64,000 bases of DNA from Buxus sempervirens (Eukaryota > Streptophyta > Magnoliopsida > Buxales > Buxaceae). Below the pieces are notes generated by a model that was not told the DNA's origin, ran no database searches, and worked only from the letters and a program-made list of their open reading frames with translations. Positions 46,983 to 58,592 of this stretch are shown here, one piece after another; position 1 is the first letter of the stretch; every line of letters starts with the position of its first letter. Position numbers and translations under genes: made by a program. The stretch covers positions 54,459,283 through 54,523,282 of the forward strand of contig OX387182.1 of the NCBI GenBank assembly GCA_947561395.2, written 5' to 3'.

Positions 46983-48856
46983 CCTGCCCAAAAAGACTGT
47001 AAGATGTTACTTGATAGAGTATCTGAAAAGTTGACTGCATGGAAGTCATTGCTTCTATCTCAGATGGGACGAGTAACCTTGATAAAATCGGTCTTGAATT
47101 CAATGCCCAATTATTACAAGCAATGCTTTCTCTTGCCTCAATCTATATTAAATAAATTGGATCAATTAGCTAATGGTTTTTTCTGGCAGCATACAAAAGA
47201 CCGAAGATCTGTTCATACGATCTGTTGGAGCAAATTATGTCTCCCATTTCGGAATGGTGGTTTGAATATTCGAAGGGCTTCAGAGATGAACAAGGCTTTA
47301 CTGCTGAAGGCAACCTGGCATTTACAATCAAATCACCAAAGTTTATGGACAGAACTAATGAGAGGACTATATTTTCCAGGCACATCTTTTATCCAAGCCA
47401 CTTCCAGATCTCACCACTCCTGTGTGTGGAAGCAATTGCAAAAATTGAAGACTTATCTCCAGATGGGATCGACTTGGCTCATAGGTGATGGCAGCAGTAT
47501 TAACTTGTATAAGGACATTTGGAGGATAAATGGTGAACGATTGGCTTCCCCATCTAATAATGCAGCTCAAGTACTTCAAGGAAAGGTTAGTGACCTAATC
47601 CATCCCTCATCTAAACAGTGGAATATTGCACTTCTTAGTCCTTTATGGCCAGCAAATATTGTTCAATCCATCATCTCTACACCCATATCTCCTTCACTAA
47701 ATCAGGATATGATGGTCTGGTGATTAACATCTTCCGGTAAATTTTCTGTGGCTTCGGCTTATCGGTTAATATTGAGTTCCCTGCTACAACATGAAGAGAC
47801 TCTTTGGTTATTAATCTGGCATCTCAAATGCCCGGTGAGAATTAGGCTTTTTTTCTGGAAAAGCTTGCAAGGCGCTCTTCCCACTTCTTATCTTTTATCT
47901 TGTCAATTGAGGAATTGTGATGGAATGTGTACATTTTGCAAAGAGGCAGAGGAATCGGTGGAGCATCTTTGGCTCCACTGTCCTTTCTTGAGAGCAATTT
48001 GGATGGTTGCTATTGGTGGAGCAACACAGTCGTATGGCCCAACCCACTCATTGTATCATTGGCTTCAGAATGTTATTGGGTTAAGCAGGAAGAATCCCAT
48101 GTTTAACGTTCAAGAAATACTAATTAAGGTGGCGATCTTTGGGTGGGTACTATGGCTACATAGAAATCAAGTTTTATTTCACCACTTATCTCCTAATGTT
48201 TTCCAGGTTCTGCAACACTTCATGAGATTAAGTAATGAAGTTCAGGTTCTCAATCAACAGTCCTCTCCATCCTCAGCTGAGCGAACTCAAGTATCTATTT
48301 CCTGGGAGCCTCCAAGACAACCATATGTTAAAATTAATTTTGATGGTGCTTTTAGACACAGCTCAAAAGAGGCGGGACTTGGTGTGATTGCTCGAGATCA
48401 CACTAGTAATTTCTTGGCTGCGATTGCATCACAATGCACAGTCCTATCATCCTTAATGGCAGAAGCAGTAGCTGCACTTGAAGCTTTTAAGCTAGCCAAG
48501 GCACTACATGTTGATCATCTTATCATTGAGGGTGATTCATTGATTATGACACAGATGATGGAAAAGGTTCTACAAGCTGAGAGTAGGAATACCACATACC
48601 CTTGGTTCATAGTGCCAATCCTACATGACATCTCTACTTTATCTTCTTCGTTTCAAACCGTGGAAATAAGGCATATGTATCGCAAAGGGAATGGTGCAGC
48701 AGATTTGTTAGCAAATTTTAGTATAGATAAATGTTCATGTTACTGGAAGACAAGTCCTCCTGCTTTTTTGTCTAATACCTTGTTTGATGATAAGCGTGGG
48801 TCTGTAAAAACTAGATATTTATAATAAAGTTTTGTTTGGTTACCAAAAAAAAAAAC
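46983..48856 (+). pseudogene. LINE reverse transcriptase C-terminus, zf-RVT and RNase H
   Basis: Continues the frame broken at 36,183: MLLDRVSEKLTAWKS, SQMGRVTLIKSVLNSMPNYY, then GFFWQHTKDRR and the zf-RVT domain (WHLKCPVRIRLFFWK, CTFCKEAEESVEHLWLHCPF). A linker leads to the RNase H domain (VKINFDGAFRHSS, LMAEAVAALEAFKLA, IIEGDSLIM, HMYRKGNGAADLLANF). One TGA occurs at 47,721-47,723, inside a WWLTSSGKFSV-like motif. The 3' end reads tttggttacc plus poly-A (to 48856), followed by the TSD. It would have encoded the polymerase for target-primed reverse transcription. Confidence 0.9.
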
Positions 48857-48869
48857 GATACATTAAAGT

Positions 48870-49208
48870 ACTTCAATTGAATTCAAACTTCGAAAGAGTG
48901 AATTTCATGAAAGCGTTTCATCTGGTGCCACTCAGTGGAACTAGCGTGAAACGCACGGATGGATGCCCATGTTAGTAGGGGCCCCACACATCCATACCCC
49001 ATCCTAGCCGGTGGTTTCATTGAACCACCGGATTCTGGCTCTAGAGGAAATGCATTCGTATTTCATCACGTGTTGGAGTGGTTCAATTCCAATTCTCTCG
49101 TACTTTTTTGTTGGCAGAGTAGTTCAATTCCTATTTTGAATGTGCTTTCATGCAATAACTGAATGATTTCTAGATGATCTTCTGATTGAATGTCTTACTA
49201 TAGCTGAG
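48870..49208. other. Spacer right of the LINE
   Basis: No gene seen. A perfect short dyad ccggtggtt-6-aaccaccgg lies at 49008-49031. Confidence 0.5.
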
Positions 49209-49280
49209 CATAACAATGATTAAATTGTGTAATACCATATTCTATAATGATGTTCGTTATTAGCCTTCATTAGTTCTAAG
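49209..49280. repeat. 72-bp tandem copy at the edge of the large duplication
   Basis: The text aacaatgattaaattgtgta...gttcgttattagccttcatta occurs here and again directly after it at 49,282. Confidence 0.85.
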
Positions 49281-50451
49281 CATAACAATGATTAAATTGT
49301 GTAATACCATCTTCTATAATGATGTTCGTTATTAGCCTTCATTACTTCTAGATGCCAGTATTATTGGTAGGCACAAATCTAAGACCCTACAAGTCATGCA
49401 CCCTTCAAGTCATGCACCTATAATATAAGACCACGGCACAAAGTGTCTAAGCTATTGTAATCCCCTTTTGTGGTCTAAAATATATAAAACCCAATAATAA
49501 ATCAACATATGCAAAATTTGGAAATTTCGTATCAACACAAAATATTAAATTAAAGTTTCATTAACCAAAGCATTTCAAAATTGTTAATAAATCGCGCTGT
49601 TTAAATCATGAATCATTCCAGCGAATACATAATTTTCTGTTTACTATCCTTAATAGTTGTTTATAATTTTTTAATCTTATCATCGGCTTTCATCAACTTT
49701 TCTTCCAATAACTTATCAAATTTTTTCATGTCACACAATTATCATATTTTTTCGTGTCACACAATTTTTTATGAAGATTAGTGATTCAGTGTACCGTGTG
49801 TATGATTTGCCCATTTATTTTGCTATTCGTAATGTTCCCATCCTCATATTTTGGCATCACACATTTCACTACTCTTGAAAGCAAAAACAGTCCTTTCTAG
49901 TCGTCCTCTTTTGTCTCGTTATTCCGCCACTAACCTTAAGAAAAGTTTATATGCTCAACTGTATTTTTCCTTATTTCTTCGAAGGGTAAGGAAAAATTTC
50001 TCTCACTTTGACTATTTAAACATAAGAAAAAATTTCACCATGACTATTTAGTCAATCTTTCAAACGTAAGGAAAAATTTCTCCTTTAAATTCTATACTCA
50101 ATTGTATTTTTCTTTCACTATGACTTTTATGTTACTACTTACTACCCACAAAGTAAAACCATGTTATACCAACTTTTTAAATAAGTCAAACATCTAAATT
50201 TGTATGTTGAAACTTTCACCATCCATGCCCCTCAAGTACAACCAATCAAATGGATCCCAATAAAAATGCCATATTTTATTTTCTCCCCTAAAGTTTGACC
50301 TCAGTTACTTTTTATCTTTAAATATAGGTATTTATATTATTACCTATAAACTAAAGTTTTGTTACGCTAAATTCTTAAATCAATCATGCTAACATGCTAG
50401 ATTTGCACATTAACAAGACTTGAAATCGGCTAAAGCCCCTTGTTGGAATAT

Positions 50452-50532
50452 CTGCTGGTCAAACGGTGAGTGGAGTGTACGCGTCTGTGAATGATGCCGA
50501 CGTGTACACCCCACTCACCATTGGACCAGCAG
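50452..50532. ncRNA. Long hairpin in duplication copy 1 (function unknown)
   Basis: Left arm 50452-50485 and right arm 50499-50532, 34 bp each, 13-base loop, about four mismatches. The right arm contains gtgtacaccccactcacc. It could be a small MITE-like foldback or a small-RNA precursor; transcription is not shown by sequence. Confidence 0.4.
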
Positions 50533-51136
50533 GTCTTCCACCATAGGCTCCAGCTGATATGGCTTCCATTAACAATTACTTCTTGTAATTAAGTAGGCAA
50601 TTTACTAGTTACCTAATATGCAACATTTCACAAATAAAGCTTTTTTTGGAATCTATAGTTAAATGTAAACAAATTAAGTAGATTCCTGCTTACATATTAA
50701 TCACCCACGAGTCAGAGATTCCATAAACATGTGTCTGTGCACGAGAAGCACTCTATCCATTAGCAAGCTTGCATAAGATGCTTCTGATAAACAACTTGTA
50801 CGGTACCCATTCGCCGGCATAAATTTTATCATGATGGTTTGACAAACACAGCTAATTCTCATCTATACTATTAACAAAGGGAAATCAAGAGATTTTGGCC
50901 CAACATTTATTTTCTTACTATGTCCCTTTTAATGTTTAAAAGACTTTATATTGCTTAAATAACAGTATGCTTATGCTTATTTATGCCTTTTTTTTTATAA
51001 TGCACTTAAAAAAGTAAAAAAGACTATTATATCCCTTGAATAATTACTGCAACAATTTCATGTATACGCGCAATTGTAGATGAACTCACTAATCTAATAT
51101 AAAGCGAACCAGGATATCATAACTCAACGTTTAGGC

Positions 51137-52258
51137 TGCATTAGGCATTGCTTTTTTTTTTTTTTTGCTTATTTAAGCAAAATCAAGCTTTTTGTAGCAA
51201 TAAGTGTGTTTGGTTTGTACTTGCTTTTGCTTCTCGTAATGAAGTAAAAGCAATCTAATTGCTTCTTTTGTTTGCTGCTTTTAATATTTATAACCAACCC
51301 ACACCATCACTGCCGCTCACTATGGCCACCACCACACCACCTACTACCTCCACCGCATCAACCCTCACTTCCTACCATGGGCACCACTACTATCACTAGC
51401 AACCACCACCAGCCATCAACCCCTCCTAACACACACACCCCCCCCCCCCCCCAAACCACTCACTCACATACCACTACAAACACCAATGACACTCCCACCA
51501 CGACACCCATGCACCCACCATCACCCCTCATCCACCAATACCACGACTAACAACACCCTCTACAACCATCACCACCCACCCACCAATACCACCACCACCT
51601 ACCACCCCCTACTTGGGGTTATCAGTTAGTCGATGAAAATTCGAATCCGACCTGATGACTTGATAAGTCGAATATAGATATCTAGTTAGATCCATTTTCA
51701 AATACAAACTTTATAAGAATTTTCGAATTCGAAGTTGGTAACTAGTATGAACTATGAAGGATCTGTCGGATATTTAATCAAATTCAAATACTTTATAACT
51801 TAATCAGATTCAAATTGGGATCCTGGTAGATTTTATTTGAAACCTACTCTTTTACAACCATACCCCTTCAGCGACTATCACCACACACCCACCACCCCTT
51901 CCACCATCACCATTGCCACCCACCACGACACACCCACCACAACCATCACCACTTACGCACCACCATTATCACTATCACCACCACCACTACTGTTACCCAC
52001 CACCTACCACCACAACCAACACCCCAACCCACCACCGCCTGCCCCAACCATAATAGTGCATTTTGCCATAATATTAGCTAAGAAGCAATTTTTATGCTTT
52101 TGATATTACTAAACACGCTTTTTTGCTCCTTTGCAACAAAAACAATTGTGAACAAAACAGTTTTGCTTTATGAAAAGATCTTTATGAAAGCAATAGCAAT
52201 CTAATTGCTTTTCTTGATTTTTGAAGCAATAAACAAAAAGCGATACCAAACGTATTGT
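51137..52258. mobile_element. MITE-like element with CCA-rich core, copy 1
   Basis: The left end is gcattaggcattgc followed by T-rich sequence with gtttggtttgtacttgcttt. The right end read in reverse is tacgtttggtatcgcttttt. Both sides carry agcaatctaattgctt(t). Two CCA/CAC-rich blocks (51,300-51,610 and 51,870-52,050) lie between. Boundaries approximate. Confidence 0.5.
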
Positions 52259-52522
52259 TAGTTTTTTGCTATGCGTAGAAGACTTGAATGTCCCCTAATT
52301 AACTACCTACCATTCTTATGCCTTTTATGCCTATTTAATTAGAAAGCCAATGGGAAGATGAATTTAAAAGAAATAATGACTTACAACTTATTTATATTTA
52401 TGCCCACCCACTAGTTTCCATTTAATGGGAACATGTTAACATTGTGGTAGGTGTAAAAATAAAGTACCCAACTTCATTCTTGACCACGCAAAGAATTGGC
52501 AGTCTAATTTCTTCGCGTTAAA

Positions 52523-53715
52523 AATAAAGTACCTAAACTTGTCTCTAAGTACCTCAAAAGTCTCTCTAGCCGTAAAACGTGAAGAAAGAGCTAAGGGAAA
52601 AGGGAACAGGTGGATCCCTAGAATAAAACCCCATATTTGTTTTTCTCCTTTTTTCTTGAATAAGGCCTCTGATTGTGTTTGTATACCCAAACCTATCTCC
52701 AAGTACCTCAAGAATCCTCTCTAATCATAAAACGTGAAGAGAGGGCTAGGGGAAAAGAGAACAGGTGGATCTGTAGGGTAGACCCCCATGTGCTCAAATC
52801 TGTGAGATGTGGCTGTTTTGAATATCCTGATCATGTTTTAATGTTTTAATGATGAATCTGAATGAATCACATGAGTCTATGATGTTTATAGCATGAGATC
52901 CCCATTTTTTCTTAAAATTTGGATTTTCCACATATTTGCACCTACAGCACTGTTTTCGTGATTTTTGTGATATTAGGCTAATATCTTGGATTTATCATGA
53001 TCAATATGATAGATCTGGATCCAGAAGCCTGAAAATAACTTCTAGGGTTTCATGATGTTGTTTTTGAATCCTTTTTCACTTTTGAGAGAAGACCCTACGG
53101 TCTAAGTTCTCCCATTTTGATGTTCTTTATTAACGTGGGTATTTTTGGTTTTTATTTTTTGATTTAATGTGAAATTTGGGCTCTACCTATATCCTGGACT
53201 ATTCAAGTTCAATTTTGAAATATTTTATAAAAATCATATTTTTCTAGATTTCTAGAATTTAACTTGAAGACAGATTTTTGGGTTTTTCACTTTAAATTGA
53301 TTTTATTTGATTTTATCTCAATTTTATTTTAATCATGAAACCCTAGGAATGGTATGATCATATTTGAAAGTTCTGGATCAATCAGACTATTCGTATGAAA
53401 AAACCATACAATTTTGTCTTTTTATGATTTTTATAGCAAGCCATTTTCCTTTATTTTAACATGAACAATGCCTGGCAACCACCTTGTGTGGATGAATAGG
53501 GATGCCTAACACCTTCCCCTGTTCATAACCTAATCCCCTTACCCATATCTGGTTTTTTTTAAGAGGGTTATTTTTATCCTAAAATTGCCTTTTGTGCTTA
53601 TTTAATATTTTGGTGTACATTCACACCTAAATTGAATGATGGCGACTCTTTGTTTTATTCAATCCCGCGTGATGATTGAAGAAGTCAATGAATTTGATTT
53701 TTCCCATGTCTCACA
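52523..53715 (+). repeat. Ogre-family LTR 3' fragment between the duplicated copies
   Basis: Contains ctagccgtaaaacgtgaag twice (about 52,567 and, as a variant, 52,725). Then come ccttgtgtggatgaatag, gatgcctaacaccttcccc and the end TGTCTCACA. Only the downstream part of an LTR is present; the upstream half is missing. The left junction shares aaaaataaagtacc with 52,456. Confidence 0.8.
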
Positions 53716-54905
53716 ATAACAATGATTAAATTGTGTAATACCATCTTCTATAATAACGTTCGTTATTAGCCTTCATTACTTCTAGATGCCAGTATTATTG
53801 GTAGGCACAAATCTAAGACCCTACAAGTCATGCACCTATAAAAATCTAAGACCCTACAAGTCATGCACCTATAATATAAGACCACGGCACAAAGCATTTA
53901 AGCAATTGTAATCCCCTTTTGTGGTCTAAAATATATAAAACCCAATAATAAATCAACATATGCAAAATTTGGAAATGTCGTATCAACACAAAATATTAAA
54001 TTAAAGTTTCATTAACCAAAGCATTTCAAAATTGTTAATAAATCGCACTGTTTAAATCATGAATCATTCTAGCGAATACATAATTTTCTGTTTACCATCC
54101 TTAATAGTTGTTTATAATTTTGTAATCTTATTATCAGCTTTCATCAATTTTTCTTCCAATAAATTATCAAATTTTTTCATGCCACACAATTATCATATTT
54201 TTTCATGTCACATAATTTTTTATGAAGATTAATTATTGATTTAGTGTACCCTGTGTATGATTTGTCCATTTATTTTGCTATTCATAATGTTCCCATCCTC
54301 ATATTTTGGCATCACACATTTTACTACTCTTGAAAACAAAAACAATCCTTTCTAGTCATCCTCTTTTGTCTCGTTATTCCGCCACTAACCTTAAGAAAAG
54401 TTTATATGCTCAACTGTATTTTTCCTTGTTTCTTCCAAGCGTAAGAAAAAATTCCTATCACTTTGACTATTTAAACGTAAGGAAAAATTTCACTATGACT
54501 ATTTAGTCAATCTTTCAAACGTAAGGAAAAATTTCTCCTTTAAATTCTATACTCAATTGTATTTTTCTTTCACTATGATTTTTATGTTACTACTTACTAC
54601 CCACAAAGTAACACCATGTTATACCGACTTTTTAAATAAGTCAAACATCTAAATTTGTATGTTGAAAAATTCACCATCCATGCCCCTCAAGAACAACCAA
54701 TCAAATGGATCCTACTAAAAATGCCATATTTTATTTTCCCCCTAAAGTTTGACCTCAGTTACTTTTTATCTTTAAATATAGGTATTTATATTATTACCTA
54801 TAAACTAAAGTTTTGTTACGCTAAATTCTTAAATCAATCATGCTAACATGCTAGATTTGCACATTAACAAGACTTGAAATTGGTTAAAGCCCCTTGCTGG
54901 AATAT

Positions 54906-54986
54906 CTGTTGGTCCAATGGTAAGTGGGGTGTACATGTCTGTGAATGATGTCGACGTGTACACCCCACTCACCATTGGACCAGCAG
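54906..54986. ncRNA. Long hairpin in duplication copy 2 (function unknown)
   Basis: Left arm 54906-54939, right arm 54953-54986. The right arm is identical to that of copy 1; the left arm differs at several positions. Confidence 0.4.
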
Positions 54987-55588
54987 ATCTTCCACCATAG
55001 GCTCCAGCTGATATGGCCTCCATTAACAATTACTTCTTGTAATTAAGTAGGCAATTTACTAGTTACCTAATATGCAACATTTCACAAATAAAGCTTTTTT
55101 GGAATCTATAGTTAAATGTAAACAAATTAAGTAGATTCCTGCTTACATATTAATCACCCACGAGTCAGAGATTCCATAAACATGTGTCTTTGCACGAGAA
55201 GCACTCTATCCATTAGCAAGCTTGCATAAGATGCTTCTGATAAACAACTTGTAAGGTACCCATACGTCGGCATAAATTTTACCATGATGGTTTGACAAAT
55301 ACAACTAATTCTCATCTATACTATTAACGAAGGAAAATCAAGAGATTTTGGCCCAACATTTATTTTCTTACTATGTCCCTTTTAATGTTTAAAAGACTTT
55401 ATATTGCTTAAATAACAGTATGCTTATGCTTATTTATGCCTATTTTTTTTATAATGCACTTAAAAAGGTAAAAAAGACTACTATATCCCTTGAATAATTA
55501 CTGCAACAATTTCATGTATATGCGCAATTGTAGATGAACTCACTAATCTAATATAAAGCGAACTAGGAGATCATAACTCAACGTTTAG

Positions 55589-56708
55589 GCTGCGTTAGGC
55601 GTTGCTTTTTGCTTTGTTTTTTTTTTCTTTTTTGCTTATTTAAGCAAAATCAAGCTTTTTGTAGCAATAAGCGTGTTTGGTTTGTACTTGCTTTTGCTTC
55701 TCATAATGAAGCAAAAGCAATCTAATTGCTTCTTTTGTTTACTGCTTTTAATATTAATAACCAACCCACACCATCACTGCTGCTCACTATGGCCACCACC
55801 ACACCACCTACTACCTCCACCGCATCCACCCCCACTTCCTACCATGGGCACCACTACTATCACTAGCAACCACCACCAGCCATCAACCCCTCCTAAACAC
55901 CCCACCACCACCACCCCACCCCCGGCCAAACCACTCACTCACATACCACTACAAACACCAACGAAACTCCCGCCACAACACCCATGCACCCACCATCACC
56001 CTCATCCACCAATACCACGACTGACAACACCCTTTACAACCATCACCACCCACCCACCAATAGCACCACCACCTACCACCCCCTACTTGGGGCTGTCAGT
56101 TGGTCGATGAAAATTCGAATCCGACCTGATGACTTGATAAGTCGAATATAGATATCTAGTTAGATCCATTTTCAAATACAAACTTTATAAGAATTTTCGG
56201 ATTCGAAGTTGGTAACTAGTATGAACTATGAAGGATCTATCGGATATTTAATTAGATTCAAATTGGGATCCTGGTAGATCCGATTTGAAACCTACTCTTT
56301 TACAACCATACGCCTTCAGCGACTATCACCACACACCCACCACCCCTTCCACCATCACCATTGCCACCCACCACGACACACCCACCACAACCATCACCAC
56401 TCACGCACCACCATTATCACTATCACCACCACCACTACTGTTACCCACCACCTACCACCACAACCAACACCCCCACCCACCACCGCCTGCCCCAACCATA
56501 ATAGTGCATTTTGCCATAATATTAGCTAAGAAGCAATTTTTATGCTTTTGATATTACTAAACACGCTTTTTTGCTCCTTTGCAACAAAAACAATTGTGAA
56601 CAAAACAGTTTTGCTTCATGAAAAGATATTTATGGAAGTAATAGCAATCTAATTGCTTTTCTTGATTTTTGAAGCAATAAGAAAAAAGCGATACCAAACG
56701 TATGGTTA
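55589..56708. mobile_element. MITE-like element with CCA-rich core, copy 2
   Basis: Same layout as copy 1. The left end reads gcgttaggcgttgctttttg, closer to the right end's reverse complement than in copy 1. Confidence 0.5.
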
Positions 56709-56970
56709 GTTTTTTGATATGCGTAGAAGACTTGAATGTCCCCTAATTAACTACCTACCATTCTTATGCCTTTTATGCCTGTTTAATTAGAAAGCCAATG
56801 GGAAGATGAATTTAAAAGAAATAATGACTTACAACTTATTTATATTTATGCCCACCCACTAGTTTCCATTTAATGGGAACATGTTAACATTGTGGTAGGT
56901 GTAAAAATAAAGTACCCAACTTCATTCTTGACCACACAAAGAATTGGCAGTCTAATTTCTTCGCGTTAAA

Positions 56971-58263
56971 TTTGCAATCACTTGGTTTGTCTACAATATA
57001 ATCTGAGGGGCTTTATTGTTGTCTCGTGCCTCATTAATCATCTTGCTATTAAAAATAATAGGTTATATACCTATAGATTATGTATTAAATGGGTGATCAC
57101 ATGATACACAACATTATCGAGACACATACTTATGAAATCCTAATTATATTTTTTTTCCTTACTTATTTTTATAATAACAAAAATCTAATGCTTGGAATTA
57201 TACAACCACATTCGTTCCTCATGCCTCTTCAACTAGACCTACAATCCAACTATATAAGAAACATATCCAATTATCACCAAAAGGTCCAAATGTTCAAAAC
57301 CCTTGTATATCACAAGCTTGAAATCATATAAAGCAATTTCATTTAACACACAGGGTTGGTCCTTGGATTGTTGTTTAAATAACTATGCTTTTTGAGTGAA
57401 AAAAAGCCACTCACAAATTTTGTTTCATGGTATATTTATATTACTATAAAGTGAATCCAAAAGATTTTGATGTGGAAATTTTGATTTGTTTGAAAAAAAT
57501 GCTTTTGAATATGTACATGTAGTACTCCTCATGGCATCCGCAATTAGAAAATTTTTAAAGCAAAGGGTTCACATCATATGGAGCTTTAGAGCTCGAATGA
57601 GCTCTTGTGTTCACTTTTATTTGGAGCTTTCGTAGGATCACAATTGGTAAAACAAACGCTTATTATTGGAACATTTTATTGCATCATTTTGTATAATAAA
57701 TCTGCGATAGAACATTTTATATCAAGCATTAAATCAAAAAATCAGTTTTTTTCTTTTACAATAAAATCACAAAAAAAAAAAAAAAAAAAAACCATATCAC
57801 AGATTTTGTTGCAGAAAATGATATTCCTTAGCCTTCTAGAGGATAGGGCACCACATCATCATTCCCCCTCTTAAATCAAATATCAAATAATCAACTAAAA
57901 AACAAAAAACAAGAAAAGCGAGGGACATGGCACGGGACCGCCGTCCACCTTCCCACCCTGACAGCATGGCCACGAGTAAAAACCCTATTAAAGTCAGAAC
58001 ATGAGCTTGCTTTACTCTTCTTGTTTTTATTCTCTGGTGTGGTGTGGAGTGGACTCCGCTTGGATTGTGCAAAGAAAACTCCAACCAACTGTAGTAGTCG
58101 CAGCAACAGCTTTCAGCAGAAGTCATAAGTAGGTAAAGGAAATTTCGCCTAAAATTACGGTTTTACTATGCCACTGGCTCTCTGTTTCCATTTACCTAAT
58201 CTTCTATCTACTAAACTAAACATTCTTTTGAAAGAAGCCAAACTTCGTTACTTTAAACAAAAG
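56971..58263. other. Spacer and distal promoter region of the RhoGAP gene
   Basis: No gene recognised. An A-run lies at about 57,771-57,791. GC content rises after 57,900, which fits approach to a gene. Confidence 0.5.
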
Positions 58264-58592
58264 ATGTGAGAGAGGGAGAGTGAGAGATAGAGATAGAGAG
58301 AGAGAGAGAGGGATTTGGTACGGAGTGCTGGTTTTGGTTTTGGTTGGGTGGTTCTACTTTCTCTATCCGATCAAAACCCTAGCTCTCGGAATCTGCTGGT
58401 CTGGGCTGAGATCTTTGCCATTGAGTGCTGATTTTGTTGTAGTGGCGTTTGAGGAGAGATGTTGCCGTTCTGGATTGAGTAGATGGAGGGGTTTGGAGGT
58501 TTGTGTGGAGGAAATGTTTGGTAGTTACAGTGGGTTTGGAGGGGTTGGTGAATGTTTCGGTGCCGCCCTGGTTTTAGTGGCATTGCTGGGGA
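58264..58592 (+). promoter_or_regulatory. Probable 5' leader of the RhoGAP gene with upstream ATGs
   Basis: A GA-rich tract (58,268-58,312) is typical of plant leaders. If transcribed, it carries ATG TGA (58264-58269), an 8-codon frame at 58459-58482 and a 14-codon frame at 58483-58524. Two further out-of-frame ATGs at 58514 and 58552 open frames that overlap the main start. The transcription start is not known. Confidence 0.5.

Larger units (their letters stand above)
49282..52522. repeat. 3.24-kb direct duplication, copy 1
   Basis: Runs from ataacaatgattaaattgtg to tcttcgcgttaaa. It matches 53,716-56,970 throughout with scattered substitutions and small indels. It contains the 34-bp-arm hairpin and the CCA-rich element. 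No gene recognised; short frames such as MASHISLLLK at 49,851 are not conserved as protein family. Confidence 0.9.
53716..56970. repeat. 3.25-kb direct duplication, copy 2
   Basis: Starts exactly at the LTR end with ataacaatgattaaattg and ends tcttcgcgttaaa, then continues into different sequence. It includes an extra ~33-bp repeat of aatctaagaccctacaagtc near 53,810-53,870. Confidence 0.9.

Noticed and set aside
51272..56551. Frames rich in Pro, Thr and His (for example 51,272-51,550 and 56,285-56,551)
   Set aside because: Translation of CCA/CAC low-complexity DNA with no domain and no conservation of frame around it.
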